Assembly (NCBI RefSeq): GCF_014171475.1
Contig: NZ_CP048817.1
Span: forward strand, 1,116,001 to 1,180,000
Source of the DNA: Sphingomonas sp. So64.6b
Lineage (GTDB): Bacteria > Pseudomonadota > Alphaproteobacteria > Sphingomonadales > Sphingomonadaceae
Length of the DNA stretch: 64,000 bases
Reading direction: 5' to 3'
Both the position numbers and the translations under genes were made by a program. Positions within the stretch are counted from its first letter, which is position 1. Every line of letters begins with the position of its first letter. Of this stretch, positions 34,335 through 42,784 are shown one piece after another. Under the pieces are notes generated by a model, which worked only from the letters and a program-made list of their open reading frames with translations, made no database searches and was not told where the DNA came from.

Positions 34335-34586
34335 ATGTGGGTCCTCGCCGCCGCGAAGCTGCCGCGCTGGCTCCCGCGCATCGTTTTCATTCCGGCGGCG
34401 ATGGCGGCCTTCAGAGTTGGCGAGTCGCTATTTTTCGATACGATCGGCGTGTCGGGTGACAGCATGGCGGATGGCTTCGCGCTGTTGACCGGCATCGGCT
34501 ATCTGATACTTGCGCTCGTGATTCACCTCGTCGCTGCCATAGTTCTCGGGGTGATCGACGTCAGGCGTTGGGCGAACGGCAGCTAA
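34335..34586 (+). CDS. small membrane protein
   Basis: An 83-residue protein with two hydrophobic helices (RIVFIPAAMAAF and GIGYLILALVIHLVAAIVLGVI) and a C-terminal DVRRWANGS. No good RBS is seen before ATG 34335, so the call rests on membrane-segment composition and GC usage. Function unknown. Confidence 0.5.
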   Translation: MWVLAAAKLPRWLPRIVFIPAAMAAFRVGESLFFDTIGVSGDSMADGFALLTGIGYLILALVIHLVAAIVLGVIDVRRWANGS

Positions 34587-34712
34587 CCACTTGTCCCAAG
34601 CCGTTCCCGGCCATAACGTCGTTCGCCAGAACCGGTCGTAGGAGCGAGGTGAACGGACGTCCGACCTATGGGCCTTTTTTCGGCAAAGATGAGAACAGAC
34701 CGCCAGCGGCCG

Positions 34713-35900
34713 TCAGTTCATCAACTCCACGGCCATCGCCGTCGCTTCGCCACCTCCGATGCACAGCGAGGCCATTCCGCGCTTCTGGCCTGAGGTCTGC
34801 AGCGCCGACAACAGGGTAGCGAGGATGCGTGCGCCGCTCGCGCCGATCGGGTGGCCGAGCGCGCAAGCGCCGCCGTTCACGTTGAGCTTGTCGTGCGGCA
34901 GGCCGAGGTCGCGCATCGCGATCATCGCGACCACGGCGAACGCTTCATTGACCTCGAACAGATCGACCTGATCGGCCGACCAGCCGGCCCGCTCGAGCGC
35001 CTTGCGCATCGCGAAAACGGGCGCGGTGGTGAATTGCGATGGGGCATGGGCGTGCGCGGCCTGGCTGACAATCCGGGCGATCGGATCGAGGCCGAGGCGC
35101 TCGGCGACGCTGGCGCGGGTCAGCACCAGGGCAGCCGCACCATCGGAGATCGACGAGGCATTGGCGGCGGTGATCGTGCCGTCCTTCGAGAAAGCGGGGC
35201 GTAGCGTAGGGATCTTGGACGGGTCGCCCTTTTCCGGCTGTTCGTCGAGCGTGACGGTGACGCTGCCTTTGCGGCCCGACACTTCGACCGGCACGATCTC
35301 GCGGTCGAAGCCCCCCGAACGCTGCGCCTTTTGCGCGCGTTCGAGCGATGCGATCGCGAAGTCGTCCTGTTGCGCGCGGGTGAATTGATATTCGGCCGCT
35401 GTATCTTCGGCGAAATTGCCCATCAGCTTGCCGGGTTCGTACGCGTCCTCAAGGCCGTCGAGATACATGTGATCCATCAACCGGTCATGACCGATGCGTG
35501 CGCCGCCGCGGTGGCGCAGCGAGAGGTATGGCGCGTTGGTCATGCTCTCCATGCCGCCCGCAACGATCAGGTCGGCGGAACCGGCTGCAAGCGCATCGGC
35601 GGCGAGCATCGTCGCCATCATGCCACTGCCGCACATCTTGTTGACCGTCGTCGCCTCGATATGATTGGGCAGGCCGGCCTTGAGCGCCGCCTGACGCGCC
35701 GGCGCCTGACCGAGGCCGGCGGGCAGGACGCAGCCCATATAGATGCGCTCGATCGCTTCGCCCGACAGGCCGGCGCGCTCGACCGCGCCGCCGACCGCCG
35801 CCGCGCCGAGTTCGGTCGCGGTCGCGCCGGACAGCGCGCCCTGGAAACTGCCCATCGGGGTGCGGGCATAGGACAGGATGACGATCGGATCGGCGGACAT
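34713..35900 (-). CDS. acetyl-CoA C-acetyltransferase (thiolase)
   Basis: A 395-residue thiolase of the AtoB/PhaA type that condenses two acetyl-CoA to acetoacetyl-CoA, or the reverse. The acyl-accepting Cys90 is in TTVNKMCGSGM; the second-half motifs are DLFEVNEAFAVVAM (the NEAF motif with acetyl-CoA-binding Asn), VNGGACALGHPIGASGARI (catalytic His) and SLCIGGGEATAMAVEL (catalytic Cys). Length and motifs are complete. It stands alone on the minus strand. It could serve polyhydroxybutyrate synthesis or ketone-body/leucine degradation; no pha gene lies nearby. Confidence 0.93.
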   Translation of the reverse strand: MSADPIVILSYARTPMGSFQGALSGATATELGAAAVGGAVERAGLSGEAIERIYMGCVLPAGLGQAPARQAALKAGLPNHIEATTVNKMCGSGMMATMLAADALAAGSADLIVAGGMESMTNAPYLSLRHRGGARIGHDRLMDHMYLDGLEDAYEPGKLMGNFAEDTAAEYQFTRAQQDDFAIASLERAQKAQRSGGFDREIVPVEVSGRKGSVTVTLDEQPEKGDPSKIPTLRPAFSKDGTITAANASSISDGAAALVLTRASVAERLGLDPIARIVSQAAHAHAPSQFTTAPVFAMRKALERAGWSADQVDLFEVNEAFAVVAMIAMRDLGLPHDKLNVNGGACALGHPIGASGARILATLLSALQTSGQKRGMASLCIGGGEATAMAVELMN

Positions 35901-36078
35901 GAGCGAGACTCCGGATGGTGGAGGTGTTGCGGGCGATCTAGTCGCGGGTGCGACGGTTTACAAATGCGCGGCGGATATTTGGGTGTGCTGGTTGCACTAA
36001 ACTCCTCCACGTGCCGGGGAGGATCGAGAGGTCAAGTTCAGCGTGACGGTTGGAATGAGGGGCTCTATCGCCATACCC

Positions 36079-36336
36079 ATGGAAGACACACTCACCACCG
36101 CGCTCAAATGGTTCGCCTCCGGCAGCGGGGTGATCGCCGCGCTGATGGTGTCGCTCGACTCCGGGCGCCGCGTGACGGGCTGGGGGTTCGTTCTGTTCGT
36201 CGCGTCGAGCATCGCCTGGATGTCGGGCGCGGCGCTGACCAATGACTGGGCGCTGGGCACCCAGAACATCGCGCTGTTCGCGATCAACCTGTTCGGTGTT
36301 TATCGTTACCTGATCCGCAAGAAGGCCGATGGCTGA
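36079..36336 (+). CDS. small conserved membrane protein
   Basis: An 85-residue protein: MEDTLTTALKWFASGSGVIAALMVSL, then two further hydrophobic segments (GFVLFVASSIAWMSGAAL and NIALFAINLFGVYRYLI) and KKADG. It overlaps the prepilin peptidase gene by 8 bp, so the two are coupled. Start codon ATG 36079 matches where the regular sequence begins; GTG 36043 is possible. Similar small proteins are widespread in alphaproteobacteria with no known role. Confidence 0.65.
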   Translation: MEDTLTTALKWFASGSGVIAALMVSLDSGRRVTGWGFVLFVASSIAWMSGAALTNDWALGTQNIALFAINLFGVYRYLIRKKADG

Positions 36337-37084
36337 GCTTTGGATATGGCCGGTCGCGCTGGGCGTGTTCGGCGCGGTGATCGGAAGCTTCATCGCGACT
36401 TTGGTCATTCGCTGGCCGCACGATCGGTCGGTCATGGTCGGGCGGTCGCATTGCGACAGCTGCGATGCGGCGCTTGGGCCGCTCGACCTGATTCCGCTGC
36501 TCAGCGCTGCGATCAGCCGGGGCAGATGCCGGCGCTGTGCGGCGCGGATCGATCCACTGCACTGGCAGATCGAGCTGATCGCGCTGGCGATCGGCGCGAT
36601 TGCCGGGCTGGTGGTAAGCGGGCCGATTGCGCTGGCCGGTGCGGTGTTCGGCTGGTTGTTGCTCGCGCTTGCCGCGCTTGATGTTACCGAGTTCTGGTTG
36701 CCCGACCGGCTGACGATCACGCTTGCCTTGACCGGAATTGCCGCAGGAATGCTGGGTGTCGATCCGCCGCTGTTCGATCGACTGATCGGCGGACTTGCCG
36801 GTTTCAGTTCACTGTGGCTGATCGGTGCCGCGTATAAGCGCTTTCGTGGACGCGAGGGGCTTGGCGGGGGCGACCCGAAACTGCTCGGCGGGATCGGCTT
36901 GTGGCTTGGCTGGCAGATGTTGCCGGCGGTGTTGTTGCTCGCCAGCATGACCGGGTTGGCCATTGCCCTGACGAGTAAGCTGACGGGGCGGGGCGGGGCG
37001 CTTGACGATCGCATGCCGTTCGGTGCGCTGCTCGCGATCGCGGCTTACCCGGCATGGCTGTTCCTGCTAGGTTACACGCCATGA
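36329..37084 (+). CDS. prepilin peptidase (A24 family)
   Basis: A 251-residue membrane aspartic peptidase of the GspO/PilD type, which cleaves and N-methylates type IV prepilins and pseudopilins. The N-terminal part has GSFIATLVIRWPHDRSVM and the zinc-type Cys cluster SHCDSC...RGRCRRC (CxxC twice); the active Asps are in ALDVTEFWLPDR and GGGDPKLLGGIG. Length 251 is usual. No pilin or secretion gene accompanies it here. It overlaps both neighbours, the small membrane protein upstream and a 151-residue protein downstream (ATGA). Confidence 0.92.
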   Translation: MAELWIWPVALGVFGAVIGSFIATLVIRWPHDRSVMVGRSHCDSCDAALGPLDLIPLLSAAISRGRCRRCAARIDPLHWQIELIALAIGAIAGLVVSGPIALAGAVFGWLLLALAALDVTEFWLPDRLTITLALTGIAAGMLGVDPPLFDRLIGGLAGFSSLWLIGAAYKRFRGREGLGGGDPKLLGGIGLWLGWQMLPAVLLLASMTGLAIALTSKLTGRGGALDDRMPFGALLAIAAYPAWLFLLGYTP

Positions 37085-37536
37085 TATCGATCGCATTGCT
37101 CGTCCTGCTTGCGGCGGAAAAGCCCAAACCGGCACCGCCGCCTCCGCCGCCGCCCGCGTCGATCGACGGATTGCCGATCGGCGGCATTCCGCGCCAGGAT
37201 TTGCCCGCCACCGGATGTGCCGCCTATTTGTGGAGCGGCGGGTCGAGCCGCGCCTTTGTGGCGATGGCGCGGGCCGATGCAGCGTCGGTGCGCCTCTCGA
37301 TCGACGGCCAGCAAATCGATATGCCGCGTACCGCGCAGCATGGCGATGGGGGGTTCGGCTTTGCCGCGGTGACCGAATATGAGGCGGGCGGCACCAAGGC
37401 GGTGCTCGACATGACCATCACGACGCGCGGCGACCTGAAGGACGGCGCGGCGGTGCCCGAAGCGACGCTACGGATTGAGCGGGCGGGCAAGGACAGCATC
37501 ATTTTGCCCGTGATGGGCTTGATCGGTTGCGTTTAA
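37081..37536 (+). CDS. exported protein of unknown function
   Basis: A 151-residue protein beginning MISIALLVLLAAEKPKPAPPPPPPPAS: a short hydrophobic segment followed by a proline tract, then a beta-rich domain ending in ILPVMGLIGCV. Two Cys (GCAAYLW and the final GCV) could form a disulfide. It begins at the ATGA overlap with the prepilin peptidase stop and so is translationally coupled to it. No domain recognised. The join to a prepilin peptidase might suggest a role in pilus or secretion assembly, but that is inference. Confidence 0.65.
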   Translation: MISIALLVLLAAEKPKPAPPPPPPPASIDGLPIGGIPRQDLPATGCAAYLWSGGSSRAFVAMARADAASVRLSIDGQQIDMPRTAQHGDGGFGFAAVTEYEAGGTKAVLDMTITTRGDLKDGAAVPEATLRIERAGKDSIILPVMGLIGCV

Positions 37537-37603
37537 AGACTGATAAATGGTCAGTCGCGCCGATGACGGCGGGTTGAGGGACAGGATTCCCGGGGAGAGA
37601 ATG

Positions 37604-39022
37604 ATGTCCGATTTGAAGGCGATCCTGGCTGGCCAGCGTGCGGCGTTCATGGCGGAACTTCCAGTCTCGATCGCCACCCGCAAGGATCGCCTGAAGCGCG
37701 CCGCGGCGATGATCGCCGACAATGCGACACGCTTTTGCGACGCGCTGAGCGAGGATTTCGGGCATCGCAGCCGCGAACAATCGATGCTCACCGATATCGC
37801 AAGCTCGGTTGCGCCGATCACTCATTCAATCAAGTCGCTCGAAAAATGGGCCAAGCCCGAGCGACGGCCGGTGCAATTCCCGCTCGGCCTGCTCGGCGCC
37901 AAAGCGTGGATCGAATATCAGCCCAAGGGCGTGATCGGAATCATCGCGCCGTGGAATTTCCCGGTCAATCTGGTCATGTCGCCGCTCGCCGGGGTGCTCG
38001 CGGCGGGCAACCGCGCGATGGTCAAGACGAGCGAGTTCACACCGCGCGTCGCCGCATTGTTCGAAGAGGTGGTCGGTCAGTATTTCGCTCCCGAGGAACT
38101 GGCGTTCGTGTCGGGCGGGCCGGAGGTCGGCAAGGCGTTCGCCGAGCTGCCGTTCGACCATCTGATCTTCACCGGCGCGACCGCGATCGGCAAGCATATC
38201 CTGCACGCCGCAGCCGATAATCTGGTGCCGGTGACGCTCGAACTCGGCGGCAAATCGCCGGTGATCCTCGGCGCATCGGCGGACCTGAAACAGGCCACCG
38301 AGCGGGTCGCTCTGGGCAAGATGCTCAATGCCGGACAAATCTGCCTCGCGCCCGATTATATGCTGGTCCAGGCCGACCAGGAAGCGGCGGTGGTCGAGGG
38401 ATTGAAGGCGGCGGCATCGGCGATGTATCCGACCGTGCTGGCCAATCCGGACTATACCGCGATTATCAACGACCGGCATTTCCAGCGGCTCAGCGACTTG
38501 CTCGACGATGCGCGCGCCAAGGGTGCAACGGTCGAGGCAGTCAACCCGCCGGGCGAGGATTTCGGCGCATCCAACGCGCGGAAGATGCCCTTGCATATCG
38601 TCACCAATGTCACCGATGACATGGCGGTGATGCAGGAGGAAATCTTCGGCCCGGTGCTGCCGATCCGGCGGTACGACGGGATCGACGATGCGATCGAGCA
38701 GGTGAACCGGCGCGACCGGCCGCTCGGCCTGTATTATTTCGGCGGCGATGCCGGCGAGCGCCGCCGCGTGCTCGACCGGACCATTGCCGGCGGCGTGACG
38801 CTCGACGATGTGATCTTCCATATCTCAATGGAAGAACTGCCGTTCGGCGGCATCGGGCCGTCGGGCATGGGCGCGTATCATGGGCGCGACGGCTTCAAGA
38901 CCTTCAGCCATGCCAAGAGCGTGTACAAACAAGCCAAGCTCGACGTCGCCAAGCTCGCCGGGCTCAAGCCGCCTTATGGCAAGGCGACGATGGCGTCGGT
39001 GAAGCGGCAGATGAAGGGATAA
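37604..39022 (+). CDS. coniferyl-aldehyde-dehydrogenase-like aldehyde dehydrogenase
   Basis: A 472-residue NAD(P)-dependent aldehyde dehydrogenase. Features are QPKGVIGIIAPWNFPVNLVMSPLAGVLAAGN, FTGATAIGKHI, the general base in LELGGKSPVI and the nucleophile Cys in LNAGQICLAPDYMLV. The C-terminal NRRDRPLGLYYFGGD...HISMEELPFGGIGPSGMGAYHG is typical of the coniferyl aldehyde dehydrogenase (CALDH) branch, distinct from AstD. ATG 37604 has GGGGAG six bases away; 37601 is adjacent. The true substrate could be long-chain or aromatic aldehydes. No lignin genes are nearby. Confidence 0.88.
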   Translation: MSDLKAILAGQRAAFMAELPVSIATRKDRLKRAAAMIADNATRFCDALSEDFGHRSREQSMLTDIASSVAPITHSIKSLEKWAKPERRPVQFPLGLLGAKAWIEYQPKGVIGIIAPWNFPVNLVMSPLAGVLAAGNRAMVKTSEFTPRVAALFEEVVGQYFAPEELAFVSGGPEVGKAFAELPFDHLIFTGATAIGKHILHAAADNLVPVTLELGGKSPVILGASADLKQATERVALGKMLNAGQICLAPDYMLVQADQEAAVVEGLKAAASAMYPTVLANPDYTAIINDRHFQRLSDLLDDARAKGATVEAVNPPGEDFGASNARKMPLHIVTNVTDDMAVMQEEIFGPVLPIRRYDGIDDAIEQVNRRDRPLGLYYFGGDAGERRRVLDRTIAGGVTLDDVIFHISMEELPFGGIGPSGMGAYHGRDGFKTFSHAKSVYKQAKLDVAKLAGLKPPYGKATMASVKRQMKG

Positions 39023-39133
39023 TCCGGCTGGCCGAGTTGGTTGCCATCACCGTGCGGCGAAGGCGGATCATGCCGATTTGGTCGCGTTTGATGCGCTAAC
39101 GGAACATAGTCTGCCGAGCGGGCTTTACCGCGC

Positions 39134-40027
39134 ATGTTCGACACGATCCTTGATGCCAGTGACGTTCCCGGAGGCAAATTGGCCCAGGCGCGAATTCAGT
39201 TGACCTATTTGTGGCGACATCGCCGTCTTGCCACGCTTCAGGCACCAACGCTGTTCACTGAGCTTGTCCAGCAACGCAAATTATATGAGCGCGACCAGCG
39301 CCTGCCGGTGCTGGCGGACAAGGTCGCAGCCAAGACGATCGCCGCCCGGGTGCTGGGTACTGCGTGGGTTGTGCCTACCCTGTGGGCAGGGACGATATTA
39401 CCCGCCACGCCGGACTGGCAGGGGCCATGCGTGATCAAGTCACGGCACGGCTGCAATCAAACCATCTTCGTGCGTGACGGGCGTCAGGACTGGCCGGCGA
39501 TCGTCAAGCGATCCGCGGCATGGCTCGAAAAGCCCTATGGCCTGTGGCTCGACGAATGGTTGTATCGCCATATCCCGCGCGGCATTCTGGTCGAGCCGTT
39601 TATCGGGGCGGCGGGCGCCCTGCCGGTGGACTATAAATTCTACGTTTTTGGCGGACGGATGGCGTTCGTGCAGGCCCATGTCGATCGCGAGCATGCGCAT
39701 CGCTGGATCGTGCATGATCGCGACTGGCGTCCGATACGCGGCGGCAGATCCGGTATCCCCAGACCATCGGCACTCGCCGCCATGATCGAGGCCGCCGAAG
39801 AGATGGGCCGGGGCTTCGATTTCGTGCGGGTCGATTTCTATCAGCCGGCCGATCAGCCGCTGTTCGGCGAGATGTGCTTCTATCCCGGTTCGGGGCTCGA
39901 TCCGTTCGATCCGCCGGAACTCGACGCGATGATGGGCAGGTTATGGCTCGCGGCGCGCGACCGGCTCAGCAGCCATCGCGCTGGCGCTCCAGCCAGCGGC
40001 GTTCTGCCGATCCCGGTGCCAGCCTGA
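39134..40027 (+). CDS. TupA-like ATP-grasp protein
   Basis: A 297-residue protein of the TupA-like ATP-grasp family (found in surface polysaccharide and teichuronopeptide loci). Typical elements are LYERDQRLPVLADKVAAKTIAARVLG, CVIKSRHGCNQTIFV, GLWLDEWLYRHIPRGILVEPFI, PVDYKFYVFGGRMAFVQAHVDR and FDFVRVDFYQPADQPLFGEMCFYPGSGLDPFDPPELD. ATP-grasp ligases form carboxylate-amine bonds. Its 3' end overlaps the convergent sigma factor gene by 62 bp. No other polysaccharide gene is adjacent; acceptor unknown. Confidence 0.82.
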   Translation: MFDTILDASDVPGGKLAQARIQLTYLWRHRRLATLQAPTLFTELVQQRKLYERDQRLPVLADKVAAKTIAARVLGTAWVVPTLWAGTILPATPDWQGPCVIKSRHGCNQTIFVRDGRQDWPAIVKRSAAWLEKPYGLWLDEWLYRHIPRGILVEPFIGAAGALPVDYKFYVFGGRMAFVQAHVDREHAHRWIVHDRDWRPIRGGRSGIPRPSALAAMIEAAEEMGRGFDFVRVDFYQPADQPLFGEMCFYPGSGLDPFDPPELDAMMGRLWLAARDRLSSHRAGAPASGVLPIPVPA

Positions 40028-41174
40028 GCGCCGCGTTATATGCGCGGCGCGCAGCACTCCGGTGGCCGAGCCGGGCGAGCAGATCGGCACGCACCGCATG
40101 ATAGGGCAGGAATTCGGCAAGGCCGGGCAGGGCGAGCGCATCGACCTCGTCCAGTGCCGCAGCTGCGCCCCGCACCTGCGTGAGCGCAACGGCGCGATTG
40201 AGTTGTGTGACGGGATCGTCACGCACGGCGATCAGCGCATCATATATGGTCAGGATTGCGGGCCATGGCGGTGGTAGTGAGAGCGACGCTCGGGCACACC
40301 ATTCGCCATGTATCAATGAGGCGAGGACGCGCGGCGAAGCGGGAGCGATGGAGAGCGCACGCGCAAGATATGGACGGGCTTCTGCGATTAACGGCGCATC
40401 CCATTGCTTCGGATCCTGTTCGTCGAGCGGCACCATCACGCCGTTCGCATCGATGCGCGCCGGGCGCCGTGCTTCAGCAAAGCGTATCGTTGCGGCGAGC
40501 GCCAGCACATCGGCGTCGTTGGGAATAAGAGTGGCAAGCGTTGCGGTGACCTGCAGCATTTCCGCAGCATAACCGGCGTGGCGGCCATCGCCGGCGGCGT
40601 CCGCGTGAGCCCGGGCATAGGCGATTTCGATCGTGCTCAACACGGCATCGATGTGTGCCGGCCATGCTTCCGGACCCGGCACTTCGAAGCTGATCGCGGC
40701 ATCGGCGATCTTGCGCTTCGCGCGCACCATCCGCTGTGCGACGGTGGTTTCGCTGGTCAGGAAAGCATGCGCGATTTCGAGCGTCGTCAGGCCGCACACC
40801 AGCTTCAACGTCAACGCCGCACGCGCCTCCGGATGGATTGCCGGGTGACAACAGACGAAGATCAGCCGCAGCCGTTCATCGGGGATGATCGCGGCATCGT
40901 CCATCAGCAATTCCTCCGCTGTCGGTTCGGGCTCGGGTGGCGGCAGTGCCGCGCCGGCGCGGATCGCGTGGCGGCGCAGCATGTCGAGCGCGACGCGATC
41001 GGCAACGCGGTAAAGCCATGCCGCAGCGTCGCGCGGCGCCTCGGCCGACCAGGCGGCGACTGCGCGCGCGCAAGCCTCGGCGAATGCTTCTTCGGCGATA
41101 TCGAGATCGCGGAACCGGGCCGCGAGCGCGGCGACGATCCGCCCTTTATGGTCGCGGGCGGCCCGGTCCAGCAT
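39966..41174 (-). CDS. ECF42-type RNA polymerase sigma factor
   Basis: A 402-residue ECF sigma factor. The N terminus carries sigma-2 (AARFRDLDIAEEAFAEACARAVAAW, AWLYRVADRVALDMLRRHA) and sigma-4 (RLRLIFVCCHPAIHPEARAALTLKLVCGLTTLEIAHAFLTSETTVAQRMVRAKRKI), followed by a long TPR-like C-terminal domain (PASPRVLASLIHGEWCARASL...AARRAYNAALRLAPGSAERRWLERQ). That layout, with a DGPF/YciI protein beside it, is the ECF42 group. ATG 41174 was chosen; TTG 41183 is also in frame. It has no anti-sigma gene, as usual for the group. Its last 62 bp overlap the ATP-grasp gene. Confidence 0.85.
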   Translation of the reverse strand: MLDRAARDHKGRIVAALAARFRDLDIAEEAFAEACARAVAAWSAEAPRDAAAWLYRVADRVALDMLRRHAIRAGAALPPPEPEPTAEELLMDDAAIIPDERLRLIFVCCHPAIHPEARAALTLKLVCGLTTLEIAHAFLTSETTVAQRMVRAKRKIADAAISFEVPGPEAWPAHIDAVLSTIEIAYARAHADAAGDGRHAGYAAEMLQVTATLATLIPNDADVLALAATIRFAEARRPARIDANGVMVPLDEQDPKQWDAPLIAEARPYLARALSIAPASPRVLASLIHGEWCARASLSLPPPWPAILTIYDALIAVRDDPVTQLNRAVALTQVRGAAAALDEVDALALPGLAEFLPYHAVRADLLARLGHRSAARRAYNAALRLAPGSAERRWLERQRDGC

Positions 41175-41179
41175 GTCGA

Positions 41180-41530
41180 TCAATGCACAATCAGCGGGCG
41201 CACCTCGATCGCGCCGTCGAGGCGTAGCGGCACCTTCTTTGCGATCTCCAGCGCGGCATCGAGATCGGGCGCCTCGATCACATAATAGCCGCCCAATTGT
41301 TCGCGGGTCTCGGCAAAGGGGCCGTCATGGATCACCTGTTTGCCGCCGGTGGTGCGCACGGTCGTCGCGGTGGTCACGGGCTGCAGCCCGGCACCGTCGA
41401 TCTGCTGGTCGCCGAGCTCGCCGACCAGCGCCATATGCTTGTCGATGATCGCCATCATCTCAGGCGTGTCGGCGTGGTCGCCATACCCGCTTTCATCCTC
41501 ATAGATCAGCAGCATATATTGCATCGTCAT
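41180..41530 (-). CDS. YciI-related (DGPF) protein
   Basis: A 116-residue protein of the DGPF subfamily of YciI-like folds: MQYMLLIYEDESGYGDHADTPE, DGPFAETREQLGGYYVIEAPDLDAALEIAKKVP and IEVRPLIVH. It lies directly upstream of the ECF42 sigma factor gene in the same operon, with 5 bp between the stop at 41180 and the sigma start at 41174. DGPF proteins are the standard ECF42 partners and are the usual targets; their biochemistry is not known. ATG 41530 begins at the conserved start of the family. Confidence 0.9.
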   Translation of the reverse strand: MTMQYMLLIYEDESGYGDHADTPEMMAIIDKHMALVGELGDQQIDGAGLQPVTTATTVRTTGGKQVIHDGPFAETREQLGGYYVIEAPDLDAALEIAKKVPLRLDGAIEVRPLIVH

Positions 41531-41786
41531 TCTCCCTGGGCCGATCGCAAAGGCGATCGTAGCCTGGAGACGCACGAGGGGGAGCGTATTCGACAGCGCC
41601 TGCGAAAATTATTTCGGCAGGCTTTGGGAAAGCCGTCCAGACGGATCATTCCCGCTACCGAGCGCGGGCGTCGTCCACGGCGTCGACGCTCAAGTGCCGC
41701 CCACCTGGTCGAAGCCAAGTATTGTCGGCTGCTATTTCCACTCCGGAGACACCTTCAAGTTCTGAGGGATTCCCGAGCGGGGGCGA

Positions 41787-41820
41787 GGGGCGGCTTCGCA
41801 GGAAGCCGCCCCTTTTCGTT
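41787..41820 (+). terminator. intrinsic terminator on the plus strand
   Basis: GGGGCGGCTTC and GAAGCCGCCCC pair perfectly (11 bp) around GCAG, and TTTTCGTTTT follows. No plus-strand gene was identified upstream; the adjacent genes are on the minus strand. It may end an unannotated plus-strand transcript in 41531-41786. Confidence 0.65.
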
Positions 41821-41835
41821 TTCAGGCCCGGTCGA

Positions 41836-42270
41836 TCAGGCCGGCCCGGCTTGTCCGTCGCTCATCGTGGCGAACGCTGCCATGTCCATCCACATCGGTT
41901 CGAAGACATGGCCGTCGGGATCCTCGAAAGTGCGGCCATACATGAAGCCCATGTCCTGACGTTCGCGGATATCCCTCTTGCCGCCGCCAGCCACTGCGGC
42001 CTCGGTGATGGCATCCACTGCCTCACGGCTGTCGCGCGACAGGGCGATCAGCATGGCGGTCGTGCCATGGGAATCCGCGATTGGTTTCCGAGCAAACGTC
42101 GCGAAATACTCGTGCGTCAACAATTGGAACGTGATGGTATCGGACCAGACCATCGACGCCGACTTGTCGTCACTGAACTGTTCGTTCTTCGAACAACCGA
42201 TCGCCTCGTAGAAGCGGGTCGATGCGGCGAGATCCTTCACCGGCAGGTTCACGAAGATCATATTCGGCAT
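41836..42270 (-). CDS. VOC-family (glyoxalase-like) protein
   Basis: A 144-residue vicinal-oxygen-chelate protein: MPNMIFVNLPVKDLAASTRFYEAIGCSKNEQFSDD, ATFARKPIADSHGTTAMLIALS and FEDPDGHVFEPMWMD, the last with the usual metal-binding His/Glu. These are small homodimeric proteins, either glyoxalase I-like enzymes or resistance proteins. It begins 38 bp after the cupin stop in the same direction, so both belong to the operon controlled from the palindrome at 42663. Substrate unknown. Confidence 0.85.
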   Translation of the reverse strand: MPNMIFVNLPVKDLAASTRFYEAIGCSKNEQFSDDKSASMVWSDTITFQLLTHEYFATFARKPIADSHGTTAMLIALSRDSREAVDAITEAAVAGGGKRDIRERQDMGFMYGRTFEDPDGHVFEPMWMDMAAFATMSDGQAGPA

Positions 42271-42308
42271 TGTAGTTTCTCCTGTGCAATTGTCGGGGTA
42301 GGATCGGA

Positions 42309-42644
42309 TCACACGTTTTCCTGCACGATCGTGCCGTTGGCATGGATGCAGACAAGTTCCAGGCGACCGGCGCCGGCATTGACGAAGCGATGCGGAATAT
42401 CGGCGGGCGCGACGACGATATCGCCCGGATAGCCGCGTACCGTGCCGTCGCCCACAGTCAGATCGGCCTCGCCATGCCTGACGATCCAGGTTTCCGAATA
42501 GGGGTGCCGGTGCAGCACCGATCCCTGACCTGGGCCGACATCGACCAGGAAAAACGAGACCGGCGTCCCGAAATCCTGGCCCTCGAACCGAACCGTGCGG
42601 CTCTGCTCGGCCTGCGGGTCGCGATGGCGAAGAATTTTGACCAT
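42309..42644 (-). CDS. cupin domain protein
   Basis: A 111-residue single-domain cupin: VGPGQGSVLHRHPYSETWIVRHGEADLTVGDG is cupin motif 1 with metal-binding His residues and Glu, and PADIPHRFVNAGAGRLELVCIH is motif 2 with its His. Small cupins of this type are typically isomerases, dioxygenase-like or sensor proteins. It is first of a two-gene unit with the VOC protein, divergent from the MarR regulator, and its start lies 19 bp from the palindrome. Confidence 0.88.
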   Translation of the reverse strand: MVKILRHRDPQAEQSRTVRFEGQDFGTPVSFFLVDVGPGQGSVLHRHPYSETWIVRHGEADLTVGDGTVRGYPGDIVVAPADIPHRFVNAGAGRLELVCIHANGTIVQENV

Positions 42645-42662
42645 ATCGTCGTCCTTCCATCT

Positions 42663-42725
42663 AGTTGCGCAATATATCTTCCCGAGAAGATATATTGCGC
42701 AACTGTCTTCCTGTCAAGATATCTT
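42663..42725. promoter_or_regulatory. double MarR-type operator
   Basis: AGTTGCGCAATATATCTTC (42663-42681), CCGA, then its exact complement (42686-42704) make a perfect 19-bp inverted repeat. A second site, AAGATATCTT (42716-42725), shares its core (AGATAT). Both lie between the cupin gene (start 42644) and the divergent MarR gene (start 42785), where they would overlap the cupin promoter. The size and divergent placement fit a MarR dimer site with a secondary half-site nearby. Confidence 0.65.
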
Positions 42726-42784
42726 CCCCGGTCTTGGGGTTTGAGCTATTGAGGGAGAAGGGGATCAGGAGGGTGGGAAGCGGG

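Noticed and set aside
41590..41760. Plus-strand reading ending in WSKPSIVGCYFHSGDTFKF as a possible small protein upstream of the orphan terminator
   Set aside because: No start codon with a ribosome binding site was found, and the frame runs on without boundary into the antisense of the DGPF gene.
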